A stretch of 64,000 nucleotides of DNA from NCBI GenBank assembly GCA_964392725.1, contig CAYMPW010000002.1, positions 1 to 64,000 on the forward strand, given 5' to 3'. This document shows positions 42,889 to 51,731 of this stretch, in pieces. The translations under genes were made by a program, and so were the position numbers. Under the pieces are notes generated by a model. It was not told where the DNA came from. It searched no databases and was given only the letters and a program-made list of their open reading frames with translations. Every line of letters begins with the position of its first letter. The first letter of the stretch is position 1. Source of the DNA: CAYMPW01 sp964392725. GTDB taxonomy: Archaea; Thermoplasmatota; Thermoplasmata; Methanomassiliicoccales; Methanomethylophilaceae.

Positions 42889-44112
42889 TCAGCAAAATCC
42901 TTCTGGGTCTTTTCCTTTGGAAATTCCATCCAGAAGCAAATCTATTCTTTCCTGCTCCCTGCGGGGAGCATGGATTCTTGATTTTGATAAAAGTTTTACA
43001 GCATCATCGATATCGCCGTTACGATATTTGATTTCAGCTTTTCTAATCAGAACTTGATGCAAACCATCTGTTTTTCCTTCTGAAATTATTAGGGATTCGG
43101 TTTCTTTCAATATCTTTTCGGATTCTTCAAATCTGTTTAGAGCAAACAATGCTTTTGCCAAGCGTAGTTTGTTTTGAGGTGAAGACTGTTCTAAAGATTC
43201 TGCTATTTCTAACGCTTTTTCATAATTTTCTTTTTGAATTTCCAAATCAACTAAAAACATGTCAGCTTTTTCCGAATCATATTCTCTTAGAAGTGATATC
43301 TTTTGTTCCGCTACTTCTGTATCCAAAACATCCAATGCGATTTCTACCGAGATAGGATAGATTTCTTTTGCGTATTTTTGTGGAACATCAATTAATTTGG
43401 AAACAATCTCGTTCAGATCATCATTGGTATTCGCCCAAAAATCATCCTTTTTACGAAGAAGGAGTTTGCATGCTTCAATGCGTCTTCCTGCATGAACATA
43501 GTGATACAAAAGTTCCTGATCTTCTTTGTTTTGTTCCAACCAATAGTCTGCAGCCTTGCTGTGCCAGTCTTTGATTTTTTCAGGTTCGGCATTTTTAAGA
43601 TAATTTTCTTTTACAACATCAGCTAGAGTTATGTATCCATTTACGGGATCAAAAGGAACAACAGGCAATCTTGTCGGAGGCAAATCATTGCGGTGAATTG
43701 GAACTCTCAGAACAGATGCAATTCCCAGTGCTTCTTTTGCATCAGGTTCCAAAGAATCGATTAAAACTTCTGGGTCACATTTTTTCAAATCAAGTAATGA
43801 TTCAAAATCCACACCCTCATCTTTTAAATGGTTTTTCAGTTCATTCGCAGTATTTTTTCCAATAGGTGTTAGGAAAAAAGCTTTTCTTTTACAACTTCTG
43901 CTTCCACGGATCTGACATTGATGTTCTTCCACCCTGTCTAGTTCACGAAGTTTCTTCAATTCAATCGAAGCATGAGCACGCGATATTCTCACAGACGTTG
44001 CAATGCCATCCTGAGTTAAATCCCAAGGAAGATCATAGATTTGTGTGCTGTCTATTTTTTCATATCTGCTTAGATGTAATAGTATTTTTGATCCGATGGT
44101 TATCTGTTCCAT
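42889..44112 (-). CDS. Winged-helix protein with helical (TPR-like) repeats, unknown function
   Basis: This 407-residue protein has an N-terminal winged-helix DNA-binding domain (residues 1-95; DLTQDGIATSVRISRAHASI, then basic QIRGSRSCKRKAFFLTPIG). The rest is helical repeat units (for example YEKALEIAESLEQSSPQNK and NGDIDDAVKLLSKSRIHAP). It looks like an archaeal regulator of the STAND/TPR kind that lacks a visible P-loop NTPase domain. Target unknown. It abuts pheS end to end (convergent, no spacer). Confidence 0.7.
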   Translation of the reverse strand: MEQITIGSKILLHLSRYEKIDSTQIYDLPWDLTQDGIATSVRISRAHASIELKKLRELDRVEEHQCQIRGSRSCKRKAFFLTPIGKNTANELKNHLKDEGVDFESLLDLKKCDPEVLIDSLEPDAKEALGIASVLRVPIHRNDLPPTRLPVVPFDPVNGYITLADVVKENYLKNAEPEKIKDWHSKAADYWLEQNKEDQELLYHYVHAGRRIEACKLLLRKKDDFWANTNDDLNEIVSKLIDVPQKYAKEIYPISVEIALDVLDTEVAEQKISLLREYDSEKADMFLVDLEIQKENYEKALEIAESLEQSSPQNKLRLAKALFALNRFEESEKILKETESLIISEGKTDGLHQVLIRKAEIKYRNGDIDDAVKLLSKSRIHAPRREQERIDLLLDGISKGKDPEGFC

Positions 44113-44190
44113 TCCTACACCTGAAATAATAACGTTAAAATGTTATATTAATCTGGTGTTTTAAATACGCCTTTTCTATACTCAAAAAAC

Positions 44191-45027
44191 ATGGCAAAAC
44201 TGTTGATTTGTAGCGAACCTGATATTCCATCTGTGAATATGAGAAAAAGTCTTCTAAAAATGGCAAAATGGGACATGCTCGGAGAGGATAAATTCGGTAC
44301 ATTCGAATCAATGAATGATATGGTCATAATGACCACACCCCAGTTACACATCTACGATGATACACTCGTTTCCCGTGCGGAAGAATTCGGAATCAAAGTA
44401 GATTCGGTCATTGTTTTGTCCAAGCATTCCGCCGCTAGTGGAAAACCTACACTTACCGTACACCCGATAGGAAATTACGGAGAGAACAAATACGGTGGAA
44501 AAGCCGGAGAATTAGTCCCTTCCGATGCTCACATGATGACAGAAACTTTGCGCAAGATTGTCGAAGTGAACGATACCGATATTTATTCAGAATCTTTTGA
44601 AGTTACGCATCACGGTCCGTGGATGGAAACCCCGACATATTTTATTGAAATCGGAAGCGATGAAAATCATTGGGGAGATGAACACGCAGCAGATCTTTTG
44701 GCAAAAGCATTGTTGGAAACAGAACCAAAAGAAGACTATCCCATTCTGATCGGATTTGGAGGAGGTCATTATGCACCCCGCTATACGGAAATCGCAACGA
44801 AGTTCAAAGCGGATTTCGGACATATGCTTCCAAGTTATCAAATGCTTGAGAAAACCGATGAAGAAGTTCTCGCAATGGCAGAGAAAACCGCAGAAGCATC
44901 GGGAACCAAGATGGTTTATATGCATAAGAAAGCGTTCAAAAAATCGGAAGAACACAGTTATTCCGAGATGTTGGAATCCGCAGGATTCGAGTTGCTTTCT
45001 TCAAAAGATCTCGAACCTTTGAATTAA
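44191..45027 (+). CDS. dtdA: D-aminoacyl-tRNA deacylase (archaeal DTD2/GEK1 type)
   Basis: This 278-residue enzyme frees tRNA from D-amino acids. It shows the archaeal/plant GEK1 signature: VTHHGPWMETPTYFIEIGSD, LSKHSAASGKPTLTVHPIGN near residue 75, and GFGGGHYAPRYTEIA. A TTTTAAATACG promoter element lies about 27 nt before the ATG, so the transcript is likely leaderless. It ends in a perfect hairpin. Confidence 0.92.
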   Translation: MAKLLICSEPDIPSVNMRKSLLKMAKWDMLGEDKFGTFESMNDMVIMTTPQLHIYDDTLVSRAEEFGIKVDSVIVLSKHSAASGKPTLTVHPIGNYGENKYGGKAGELVPSDAHMMTETLRKIVEVNDTDIYSESFEVTHHGPWMETPTYFIEIGSDENHWGDEHAADLLAKALLETEPKEDYPILIGFGGGHYAPRYTEIATKFKADFGHMLPSYQMLEKTDEEVLAMAEKTAEASGTKMVYMHKKAFKKSEEHSYSEMLESAGFELLSSKDLEPLN

Positions 45028-45032
45028 TTATA

Positions 45033-45052
45033 AAACGGGCTTTCGCCCGTTT
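45033..45052. terminator. Hairpin between convergent dtdA and pyrH
   Basis: AAACGGGC/GCCCGTTT with a TTTC loop, 6 nt after the dtdA stop and 4 nt before the end of pyrH. Bidirectional terminator candidate. Confidence 0.6.
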
Positions 45053-45055
45053 AAT

Positions 45056-45736
45056 TCAATGAGAATTTACAAAAGTTCCTTTGGTTTTTTCACCAAGGAT
45101 AGCATGACCCAGTTCTTCAAGATTTCTTCCGTCAACCATGTACAGATCAATCTTGTTTTCTTTTGCGAGTTTAACTCCCAAAGGATCGAAAACACTGGAT
45201 TTTGAAGCGGAGTGATCTTTGTAAACAACTTCTCCCAATTCTTCGATAGTCATTGTATCGAATCTTTTCGCATCCGGGAATTCTCTTGGGTCTGCAGAAT
45301 AAACCGCGTCGACGGAAGTTGCGTTAACTACACGATCGGCTCCCAATTCTTTTGCAACCATGGTTGCAACGGCATCGGTTGTATGTCCTGGAACTGTTCC
45401 ACCCATAACAACAACGTGTCCGGGCCTGGATCTTGTTGCGGCATCTTCTGCGGTAACGGGAACGGTATCTTCCATCATTCCCAAAGAAAGTGCGAGAAGC
45501 TGCGCGTTCAAACGTGTTGCACCAATTCCTAGGATATCCAATTGGTAATCATTTCCGCCCAATTCTCTTCCCGTGTTGGCATAATAACGGGCGGTTTTTC
45601 CTCCGCCGCAAACTATGACCAATTGAACTTTTTGACAAACATCTTTCACAAGTTCTGACAATTGTTTGATGTACTCAGAATCGTCTTTACCTGGTATAAG
45701 AATGGAACCGCCTATGGACACTACTACCTTTTCCAA
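45056..45736 (-). CDS. pyrH: Uridylate kinase (UMP kinase, archaeal PyrH)
   Basis: This 226-residue amino-acid-kinase-fold UMP kinase shows KVVVSIGGSILIPG at the N-terminus, VIVCGGGKTARYYANTGREL and VVMGGTVPGHTTDAVATMVA. I choose the TTG at 45736: a TATA-like TTGTATTAAATAC (45755-45765) lies about 25 nt upstream and homology starts there. An ATG at 45769 lies upstream of or within that TATA region and would add 11 atypical residues. Confidence 0.88.
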   Translation of the reverse strand: MEKVVVSIGGSILIPGKDDSEYIKQLSELVKDVCQKVQLVIVCGGGKTARYYANTGRELGGNDYQLDILGIGATRLNAQLLALSLGMMEDTVPVTAEDAATRSRPGHVVVMGGTVPGHTTDAVATMVAKELGADRVVNATSVDAVYSADPREFPDAKRFDTMTIEELGEVVYKDHSASKSSVFDPLGVKLAKENKIDLYMVDGRNLEELGHAILGEKTKGTFVNSH

Positions 45737-45798
45737 AAAATCACCGATGTATTTAATACAAATGAGCATTTCTCATAAAAAGGTTAGGTCTGATTCCA

Positions 45799-47028
45799 AT
45801 GGGAGAAGTAACATCCGTAGAACGAGCGAGATACGATTTTAAGAAAGCCATGCAAGAACTTGTGAACCTCAAAGGTAGGGGAACAGAGCTTATTTCAGTG
45901 TACATTCCCGAGACAAAACAGATTTCGGATGTAATGGCATATCTTCGTGATGAATACTCTCAGGCATCCAACATTAAGTCCAAATCCACACTTAAAAACG
46001 TTCAGGGTGCAATCGACTCTATTATGGCAAGGCTCAGAACATTCAAAGCCGTGCCTCCAAACGGAATCGTAATTTTCTGCGGTGAAGTTCCCAGAGCCGG
46101 AGATCAGACAAAAATGGTCCAGTTCGTATTGGATCCTCCAGATTGCATCACAACATTCGTGTACAGATGCGACTCACAGTTCTACACCGAACCTTTAGAG
46201 GTTATGCTTGTTGATAAAAAATCATACGGATTGATTACAATCGACAGATCTGAAGCAACAATCGGTCTTCTTTCTGGAAACAGAATTATCACAATCAAAC
46301 ACTTCGATTCATTAGTTCCTAGTAAGCACCACCAAGGAGGTCAGTCTTCAGTAAGGTTTGAAAGATTGATTGAAATCGCAGCTCACGAATTCTTTAAGAA
46401 GGTCGCAGAAGCAGCAACCGATGCTTTCCTCAACAAACCCGAACTTCAGGGAATTCTTATCGGAGGACCCGGAGCAACAAAAGAATTCTTCGTAAGAGAA
46501 GAATATCTTCACCACGAACTCAGAAAGCTCATCATTGATTCTTTTGATACCGGATACACAGACGAGTATGGACTCAAAGAATTGGTTGAAAATGCCAAAG
46601 ACGCAGTTGAAGGTGTTCAGCTTACAAAAGAGAAAGAATTTGTTCAGAGACTTTTGAAAGAAATTCGTAAAGCCGACGGAGGATTATCCGCATACGGTGA
46701 AGATGAAGTACGTTCAGCTGTTTTATTGGGTGCAGTGGATGTTCTTTTGCTTTCCGAAGGTCTCAACAAAAGACGTGTAACCGTCGAATGTCCCAACGGA
46801 CACAAATATGAAGCTACAGTCTCAGCATCAGAAGATAAAATTGAATGTAAAGAGTGCGGAGGAAATGCATCCATTTCAGAATCAAATGATTTGATTGATG
46901 CATTCTTCGAGATTGCAGATCAATTCAACACAGATGTTCAGATTATTTCCGCCGATTCGGAAGAAGGAGAAATGCTTCTCCGTGCTTTCGGTGGAATTGC
47001 AGCAGTTCTCAGATACAGAGTAGGATGA
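45799..47028 (+). CDS. prf1: Peptide chain release factor aRF1
   Basis: This 409-residue factor recognises stop codons and hydrolyses peptidyl-tRNA. It has the NIKS motif in QASNIKSKSTLKNVQ, YRCDSQF-type stop-codon recognition residues, GGQ in KHHQGGQSSVRFERL and a C-terminal zinc-like CPNGH/CKECGG pair. In this window TAG is not used as a stop, so aRF1 may mostly meet UAA and UGA. It is followed 4 nt later by argS. Confidence 0.95.
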   Translation: MGEVTSVERARYDFKKAMQELVNLKGRGTELISVYIPETKQISDVMAYLRDEYSQASNIKSKSTLKNVQGAIDSIMARLRTFKAVPPNGIVIFCGEVPRAGDQTKMVQFVLDPPDCITTFVYRCDSQFYTEPLEVMLVDKKSYGLITIDRSEATIGLLSGNRIITIKHFDSLVPSKHHQGGQSSVRFERLIEIAAHEFFKKVAEAATDAFLNKPELQGILIGGPGATKEFFVREEYLHHELRKLIIDSFDTGYTDEYGLKELVENAKDAVEGVQLTKEKEFVQRLLKEIRKADGGLSAYGEDEVRSAVLLGAVDVLLLSEGLNKRRVTVECPNGHKYEATVSASEDKIECKECGGNASISESNDLIDAFFEIADQFNTDVQIISADSEEGEMLLRAFGGIAAVLRYRVG

Positions 47029-47032
47029 TTCT

Positions 47033-48751
47033 ATGACAATCGTGGATAAATTCAGAGAGGAAGTCTCTCAATCGGTGTCAAAAGCTCTCACTTCGATGGG
47101 TGCAGATGTTCAGTTTACAGCGGAAGTTCCAGCACAGGGAAATGCAGATTTGGCAGTACCTTGTTTTGTAATGTCCAAAGCTCTGAGAAAAGCTCCCAAA
47201 GATATTGCAGAAGAAATCGCATCTTTGATTAAACCCGAAGGATTGATTTCCGAAGTTTCAGCTCTTAACGGATATGTTAACTTCTTTATGGATGGAGCAA
47301 GTCTCGTAGAAGGAACAATCAATGATATTCTCAGAGAAGGAGATTCATACGGATCCCTTCCCAAATCCGGTTTGAAAGTTAATGTTGAACACACTTCAAC
47401 AAACCCTACCGGACCAATTCACGTTGGACGTGCAAGGAATCCAATCATCGGAGATACTCTTGCAAGATGTCTCAAAATGTGTGGACACGATGTTTCCACT
47501 GAATACTACGTTAATGACGTAGGAAAACAAGTCGTTATTCTCACATGGGGAGTAAACAACATCTCTGAAGATCAGGTAACCCTTGAAGACAGGGATAAGA
47601 CCGATCACCGTTTGGTTGCATTCTACCGTCTTGCAAACAAGATGATGGAAGACGATCCCGAAGTTCAGGAAAAGATTGCAGACATGCTTCGTAAATTCGA
47701 AGTCGGAGACGAAGAAACAATCACTACCGTTTACAAAACAGCAAGCGTAATGATCGACGGTCTCAAAGAGACTCTTGCAAACATCGGTGTTACACTTGAC
47801 ACATACACATGGGAATCCCGTTACATCGCAGACGGTTCAGCTCATGATGTTGTCGCAAAACTCAAAGAATCCGAATTGGCAGGACAGTCCGAAGACGGAG
47901 CCTGGTTCGTAGATTTGGAATCTTTCGGAATTCATGGCAAGAATACAAAATTCACATTCACAAGATCGGATGGTACAACTCTCTACACAACAAGAGATTT
48001 GGCATACCATTTGGATAAGTTCACCAGAGCAGATCGTGTAATCGATGTTCTCGGAGAAGATCAGAAACTCGGAAGCAAACAGCTTTGTTCTGCGTTGGAA
48101 ATTCTCGGAAGCGAAAAGATGCCTGAACCTATGTTCTATTCTTTTGTTTCACTTCCCGAGGGTAAAATGTCCACCAGAAAAGGTGTGGTTGTTTATCTCG
48201 ATGATTTGATCGATGAAGCAATTTCTCGCGCATACGAAGAAATTTCCAAACGTCGCAACGACCTTTCCGAAGAGAAGATGCAGGAAATTGCAAAGATCAT
48301 CGGAATCGGTGCAATCAGATTCAACATCGTTCGCGTTCAGCCCGAAAAACAATTGGTTTTCAAATGGGAAGACGCATTGAACTTCGACGGAAACAGCGGA
48401 CCGTTCCTTCAGTACGCCCACGCAAGAGCTTGCACAATGATTCGCAAATCCGAAGGTTACGAACACGATACCGACGCCTCTAAACTCACCGACGAATACG
48501 AAATCCGTTTGGTCAAAGTTTTATCACGTTTCGAACAGGTAATCAAAGTCGCAGGCGAAGAGAAACGCGTGCACATGCTTCCTGCTTACGGACACGAAGT
48601 CGCATCCGCTTTCAATCAGTTCTACGCAGCAGTTCCAGTACTTTCCGCAGGAGAGTCCCGTGACGCTCGTTTGACTCTTGTTGAGTGTACCAAGATTGTT
48701 CTCAAGAACGTTCTTACATGTCTTGGTATCGGAGCACCGGAGGAGATGTAA
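47033..48751 (+). CDS. argS: Arginyl-tRNA synthetase
   Basis: This 572-residue class I synthetase has an N-terminal Add1-type domain (to about 110) with NADLAVPCFVMSKAL. The HIGH-type motif is in EHTSTNPTGPIHVGRARNP. A later DLAYHLDKF segment and SLPEGKMSTRKGVVVYLDD carry the active site. The C-terminal anticodon-binding DALRD-like region ends the protein (CTKIVLKNVLTCLGI). Three genes prf1-argS-GNAT are contiguous. Confidence 0.95.
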   Translation: MTIVDKFREEVSQSVSKALTSMGADVQFTAEVPAQGNADLAVPCFVMSKALRKAPKDIAEEIASLIKPEGLISEVSALNGYVNFFMDGASLVEGTINDILREGDSYGSLPKSGLKVNVEHTSTNPTGPIHVGRARNPIIGDTLARCLKMCGHDVSTEYYVNDVGKQVVILTWGVNNISEDQVTLEDRDKTDHRLVAFYRLANKMMEDDPEVQEKIADMLRKFEVGDEETITTVYKTASVMIDGLKETLANIGVTLDTYTWESRYIADGSAHDVVAKLKESELAGQSEDGAWFVDLESFGIHGKNTKFTFTRSDGTTLYTTRDLAYHLDKFTRADRVIDVLGEDQKLGSKQLCSALEILGSEKMPEPMFYSFVSLPEGKMSTRKGVVVYLDDLIDEAISRAYEEISKRRNDLSEEKMQEIAKIIGIGAIRFNIVRVQPEKQLVFKWEDALNFDGNSGPFLQYAHARACTMIRKSEGYEHDTDASKLTDEYEIRLVKVLSRFEQVIKVAGEEKRVHMLPAYGHEVASAFNQFYAAVPVLSAGESRDARLTLVECTKIVLKNVLTCLGIGAPEEM

Positions 48752-49249
48752 GTGGAAATACGTCCCATGAAGCTTAAGGACATCGTAAAGGTCAGAGACC
48801 TTGAGATTTCTTGCATCAGGGAGTATTTTTCAGAAACACTTGAAAACAAATGGGAAGAACTTCCCGAAGAATGGAAAGACAGTCTCGGTGCCAGTAATAA
48901 AAAATCTTTTATGACCTACCTTGACGGAGGCCTCAGTTTCGTCGCCGAAGAAGACGGCGAAATCTGGGGTTTCATTTTCGCACAGATGCTTCACCACGTT
49001 TACAACGCAGAGAACTTGGTTTGGGTTGAGAACATGGGTGTACACCCTATGCTTAGACGTAATGCATTGGGATACAAATTGTTGCGCGAATTAGCAATTA
49101 AAGGACGTGAACAGGGCGCTACAATCATTCACAGTGCAATTCAGCCCGACAACATTCCTTCTGTAATGCTTCACAAAAAGATTGGATTCTTTATCGATCG
49201 CAGAGATGTTGCACTTTTGGATCTTAACGATCCTCAGTTGAGATTCTGA
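48752..49249 (+). CDS. GNAT-family N-acetyltransferase
   Basis: This 165-residue single-domain acetyltransferase has IRPMKLKDIVKVRDLE as the first strand/helix, VENMGVHPMLRRNALGYKLL as the acetyl-CoA-binding motif A, and SVMLHKKIGFFIDRRD at the C-terminus. Its GTG start directly follows the argS TAA, suggesting translational coupling. Substrate unknown; a role in N-terminal protein acetylation is possible but not shown. Its last 16 nt overlap the convergent gene. Confidence 0.83.
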   Translation: MEIRPMKLKDIVKVRDLEISCIREYFSETLENKWEELPEEWKDSLGASNKKSFMTYLDGGLSFVAEEDGEIWGFIFAQMLHHVYNAENLVWVENMGVHPMLRRNALGYKLLRELAIKGREQGATIIHSAIQPDNIPSVMLHKKIGFFIDRRDVALLDLNDPQLRF

Positions 49250-49755
49250 ATCTCTTCGATTCTTTTCTTTTCGATATCGGTGAGTTCACCGAAGTCTATC
49301 GGAACACCTAATGTTTCTGCGAATCCAAACATTATCGCGAAAGAGACTTCTTTTGTAGTAGGGGCATCACCAATGATTTCATTGATTGATGTATAATCGG
49401 AATCAGAAGAATCTGAAATCAATGTTCCTTTTTGTAAAACCGTTGTTTCATTACGGATTTGAGATGATTCGGATATTTTCTTCCCCTCGGCTAAAATTTT
49501 GTTTGGGAATTCAAATTCTCCGATTATTCCCATGTGTTCCAGTGATGCGATCATTCCCTCACAAATCATTTCATAAGAGCCTTCCTCATCATCAAATTCA
49601 GAACGTTTAAGAGTAATTCCATATGAAATCACATCTTGGGAATCAGAGTAGATCCAAAGTGTTTCAATGCCACCTTTGGAATGAGATTCAATCATTGTTG
49701 CTTCTATAGCCTTAGAAAAATCAGGAGAAATATCTCCAAAATCAATAAATCTCAT
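49234..49755 (-). CDS. Degenerate lipoate-protein ligase A-like protein
   Basis: This 173-residue protein resembles the LplA/biotin-ligase fold. The N-terminal RFIDFGDISPDFSKAIEATM parallels LplA's first helix, VISYG parallels the substrate-pocket strand, and FPNKILAEGKKISESSQIRN parallels the catalytic-lysine loop. The usual RR-x-TGGG segment between these parts is missing and the protein is shorter than normal LplA (about 250 or more). It may be a non-catalytic relative or one with another substrate. It overlaps the convergent acetyltransferase by 16 nt. Confidence 0.55.
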   Translation of the reverse strand: MRFIDFGDISPDFSKAIEATMIESHSKGGIETLWIYSDSQDVISYGITLKRSEFDDEEGSYEMICEGMIASLEHMGIIGEFEFPNKILAEGKKISESSQIRNETTVLQKGTLISDSSDSDYTSINEIIGDAPTTKEVSFAIMFGFAETLGVPIDFGELTDIEKKRIEEIQNLN

Positions 49756-49769
49756 GTTAAAAAAAGATT

Positions 49770-49795
49770 ATCGGTTTCCCGTTTGGGAAACCGAT
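49770..49795 (-). terminator. 11-bp inverted repeat after the secreted protein gene
   Basis: ATCGGTTTCCC/GGGAAACCGAT with a 4-nt loop. On the minus strand it is followed by AATCTTTTTTT, a classic intrinsic-like terminator, 11 nt beyond the stop of the gene at 49807-50442. Confidence 0.75.
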
Positions 49796-49806
49796 TGTTT
49801 TGTTTA

Positions 49807-50442
49807 TCACTGTTTCTTCTTACCCTTGTATTCTCTCTTTGAAGAGGATACTGCGGGGGCAGAAGCTTCGTTTTTCCTTTCTTCGAGTTCGGTAAAGGTT
49901 GTTGTGGATTCAGACTTGGGTGCTGAACGAATCTTGAACCAAACTGCGACACCGATTGCGATAACAACAATGATTATGATAACATATGTTGTCCATTTAG
50001 ACCATGCGGAAAGACTAACTTCGAGCAAAATTGTGCTTGTTTTTGAACCTGCTGTAAAGTCAACAACATTTCCACTGGGGTCTGTTGCAGTTGTGGAAAC
50101 TTCAATGTTATATGTTCCAGCAACTCCAATCTGGAAGCTAATGTCAACTTTCTGTGTTGCTGCACTGTCTTCAGATCCTGCTGCAATCTTTGCTTCAGTT
50201 TCTGCAAGAACTTTCTTACTCATTTTGTCTGTTACAACAATTTTGAGGGTAAGTTCTTCGCTACCTGTGTTTTCGTATTCAACGGTGAGGCGTCCTGCAG
50301 ACATGTTGTCGAAGCCCTGTGTGACTTTGACATCTTCGCTATATGTGATTTCTGCATCGGAGCTTTCTGCTACGAGTGCGAGGGGCACGAGGGCAAGTGC
50401 AAAGACTGCCAAAACTGCCAATAATTTTATTTGTGTTTTCAT
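49807..50442 (-). CDS. Secreted, membrane-anchored protein with Ig-like domain
   Basis: This 211-residue protein has a signal peptide (residues 1-28, LLAVLAVFALALVPLALVA core). A beta-rich extracellular domain of about 110 residues follows (CARDB/Ig-like patterns such as RLTVEYENTGSEELTLKIVV). Next comes one transmembrane helix (about 150-172, YVIIIIVVIAIGVAVW). The cytoplasmic basic/Ser-rich tail ends in GKKKQ. Function unknown. It begins 15 nt after purP ends and has its own terminator. Confidence 0.7.
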   Translation of the reverse strand: MKTQIKLLAVLAVFALALVPLALVAESSDAEITYSEDVKVTQGFDNMSAGRLTVEYENTGSEELTLKIVVTDKMSKKVLAETEAKIAAGSEDSAATQKVDISFQIGVAGTYNIEVSTTATDPSGNVVDFTAGSKTSTILLEVSLSAWSKWTTYVIIIIVVIAIGVAVWFKIRSAPKSESTTTFTELEERKNEASAPAVSSSKREYKGKKKQ

Positions 50443-50457
50443 ACAGATTCTCTCCGT

Positions 50458-51615
50458 TCAGGTTATGATTTCCTCTACGCGTTCTTCTTCGATTGCGGTG
50501 CGGATTTCCATAGCGACTCTTCTGCCGGTACTCATCTCGCGTCTCCACAATGAATTTCCGTAGGGGTGACCGACGGCCATGTGTACATTTGTTCCGCCAC
50601 CGATACGGGGCGCAACATCGTAGATGTAGAAGTTAAGATCCTTGTCTACACAAGTCTGGAGACAGAAGGGACCTATGATACCAGGGTCGTAGAATTTCTT
50701 GGATGCTGCTACGTATTTCTCTGCCATTTCGAATGCTTTGTCGAGAAGTGATTCTCTCAAAGTGGCTGAGTTGTGTCCGCAAACAGTGTATTCGGGAATG
50801 ATTCCGTCGTTTTCCAATTCTACCTGCTGTTTTCCGGGAAGTCTTGCGTATCCGTCAAGGGAACTCTCGAATCTCCAGTCAATACCGAGAAGTTCGAGTT
50901 TCTCTCCTCTTTCCTGAAGAGGCGAGTAGAAGAAGTCCAAGTTGAAAACCGGACCGATAATGTACTGTTCCATACGGGCGGATTCAAGGAAATTCTCCTC
51001 GATAACTCCCTGTTTGATAAGTTCGTCAGATTTCTGAACAAACTGATCGTAATCTTTTGCGGTGAAGAATCCTCTCTCGAGTTTCTTCACTTTGTGGTGA
51101 ACTTTAATGATTGTGAGGCCATCAATGTCCTCGGGTTTTTCGACTTTTTTGGGGAAAGGAAGATTTGCTTTTTCAAGAATCCAGTAGTAATCTCTTACAT
51201 CTCCTCTTTCTTCGGATCTCAGAAGGTTTCTGCTTCCGAACATGGGGACCTTAAAATCATCTTCAACTGCGTCGATTCCACTGTAGGATACGAACGAACG
51301 GTTGGGGACAAAAAGAACATTGTTATCCATAAGATTCTGCTGAACCTCAGGTTTCAGAATGTTGCTGAATTTGTCGAGAATAACGGTTTCGTCAACAGTT
51401 CCTCTAAGGATGTTTCCGTTTGCGTCTCTCTGTGTCTTGAAATAATTGTTAAAGGTCTTCTCTCTGCCTTTCTGGCAAATTGCGACTGTGTTGAATCCTT
51501 CAGATACTGCTCCGTCGCATGTGTCAAGTGCTGAGTGTGATGCAACAACACCGATTTTTGCTTTGCTGAGATCGTACTTTTCAAGATTCGCCAAAACCTC
51601 TTCCCTGTCAATCAT
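50458..51615 (-). CDS. purP: Formate-dependent AICAR ligase PurP
   Basis: This 385-residue ATP-grasp enzyme adds a formyl group from formate to AICAR in archaeal purine synthesis. It has KIGVVASHSALDTCDGAVSEGF at the substrate-binding N-terminus, VPNRSFVSYSGIDAVEDDF, the ATP-grasp core IKVHHKVKKLERGFF, and C-terminal VAPRIGGGTNVHMAVGHPYG. A TTATAATAAGG promoter element (near 51650-51660) lies upstream and GAGG precedes the ATG. Confidence 0.95.
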   Translation of the reverse strand: MIDREEVLANLEKYDLSKAKIGVVASHSALDTCDGAVSEGFNTVAICQKGREKTFNNYFKTQRDANGNILRGTVDETVILDKFSNILKPEVQQNLMDNNVLFVPNRSFVSYSGIDAVEDDFKVPMFGSRNLLRSEERGDVRDYYWILEKANLPFPKKVEKPEDIDGLTIIKVHHKVKKLERGFFTAKDYDQFVQKSDELIKQGVIEENFLESARMEQYIIGPVFNLDFFYSPLQERGEKLELLGIDWRFESSLDGYARLPGKQQVELENDGIIPEYTVCGHNSATLRESLLDKAFEMAEKYVAASKKFYDPGIIGPFCLQTCVDKDLNFYIYDVAPRIGGGTNVHMAVGHPYGNSLWRREMSTGRRVAMEIRTAIEEERVEEIIT

Positions 51616-51731
51616 TTAGTTTCCTCTGCCTGCGGTATTTGTTTCCCTTATTATAACTTTTCAGATAATCGCGGGCTATACGCGCATAATAAAAGAGCGC
51701 AGTGTTCGAAATAGATTGAAATCTTGACTAT

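Noticed and set aside
49754..50563. Long plus-strand open frame (269 codons) opposite the secreted protein and purP
   Set aside because: Its translation is Ser/Thr/Val-rich low-complexity and it is antisense to a gene with a clear signal peptide and membrane anchor and to conserved purP.
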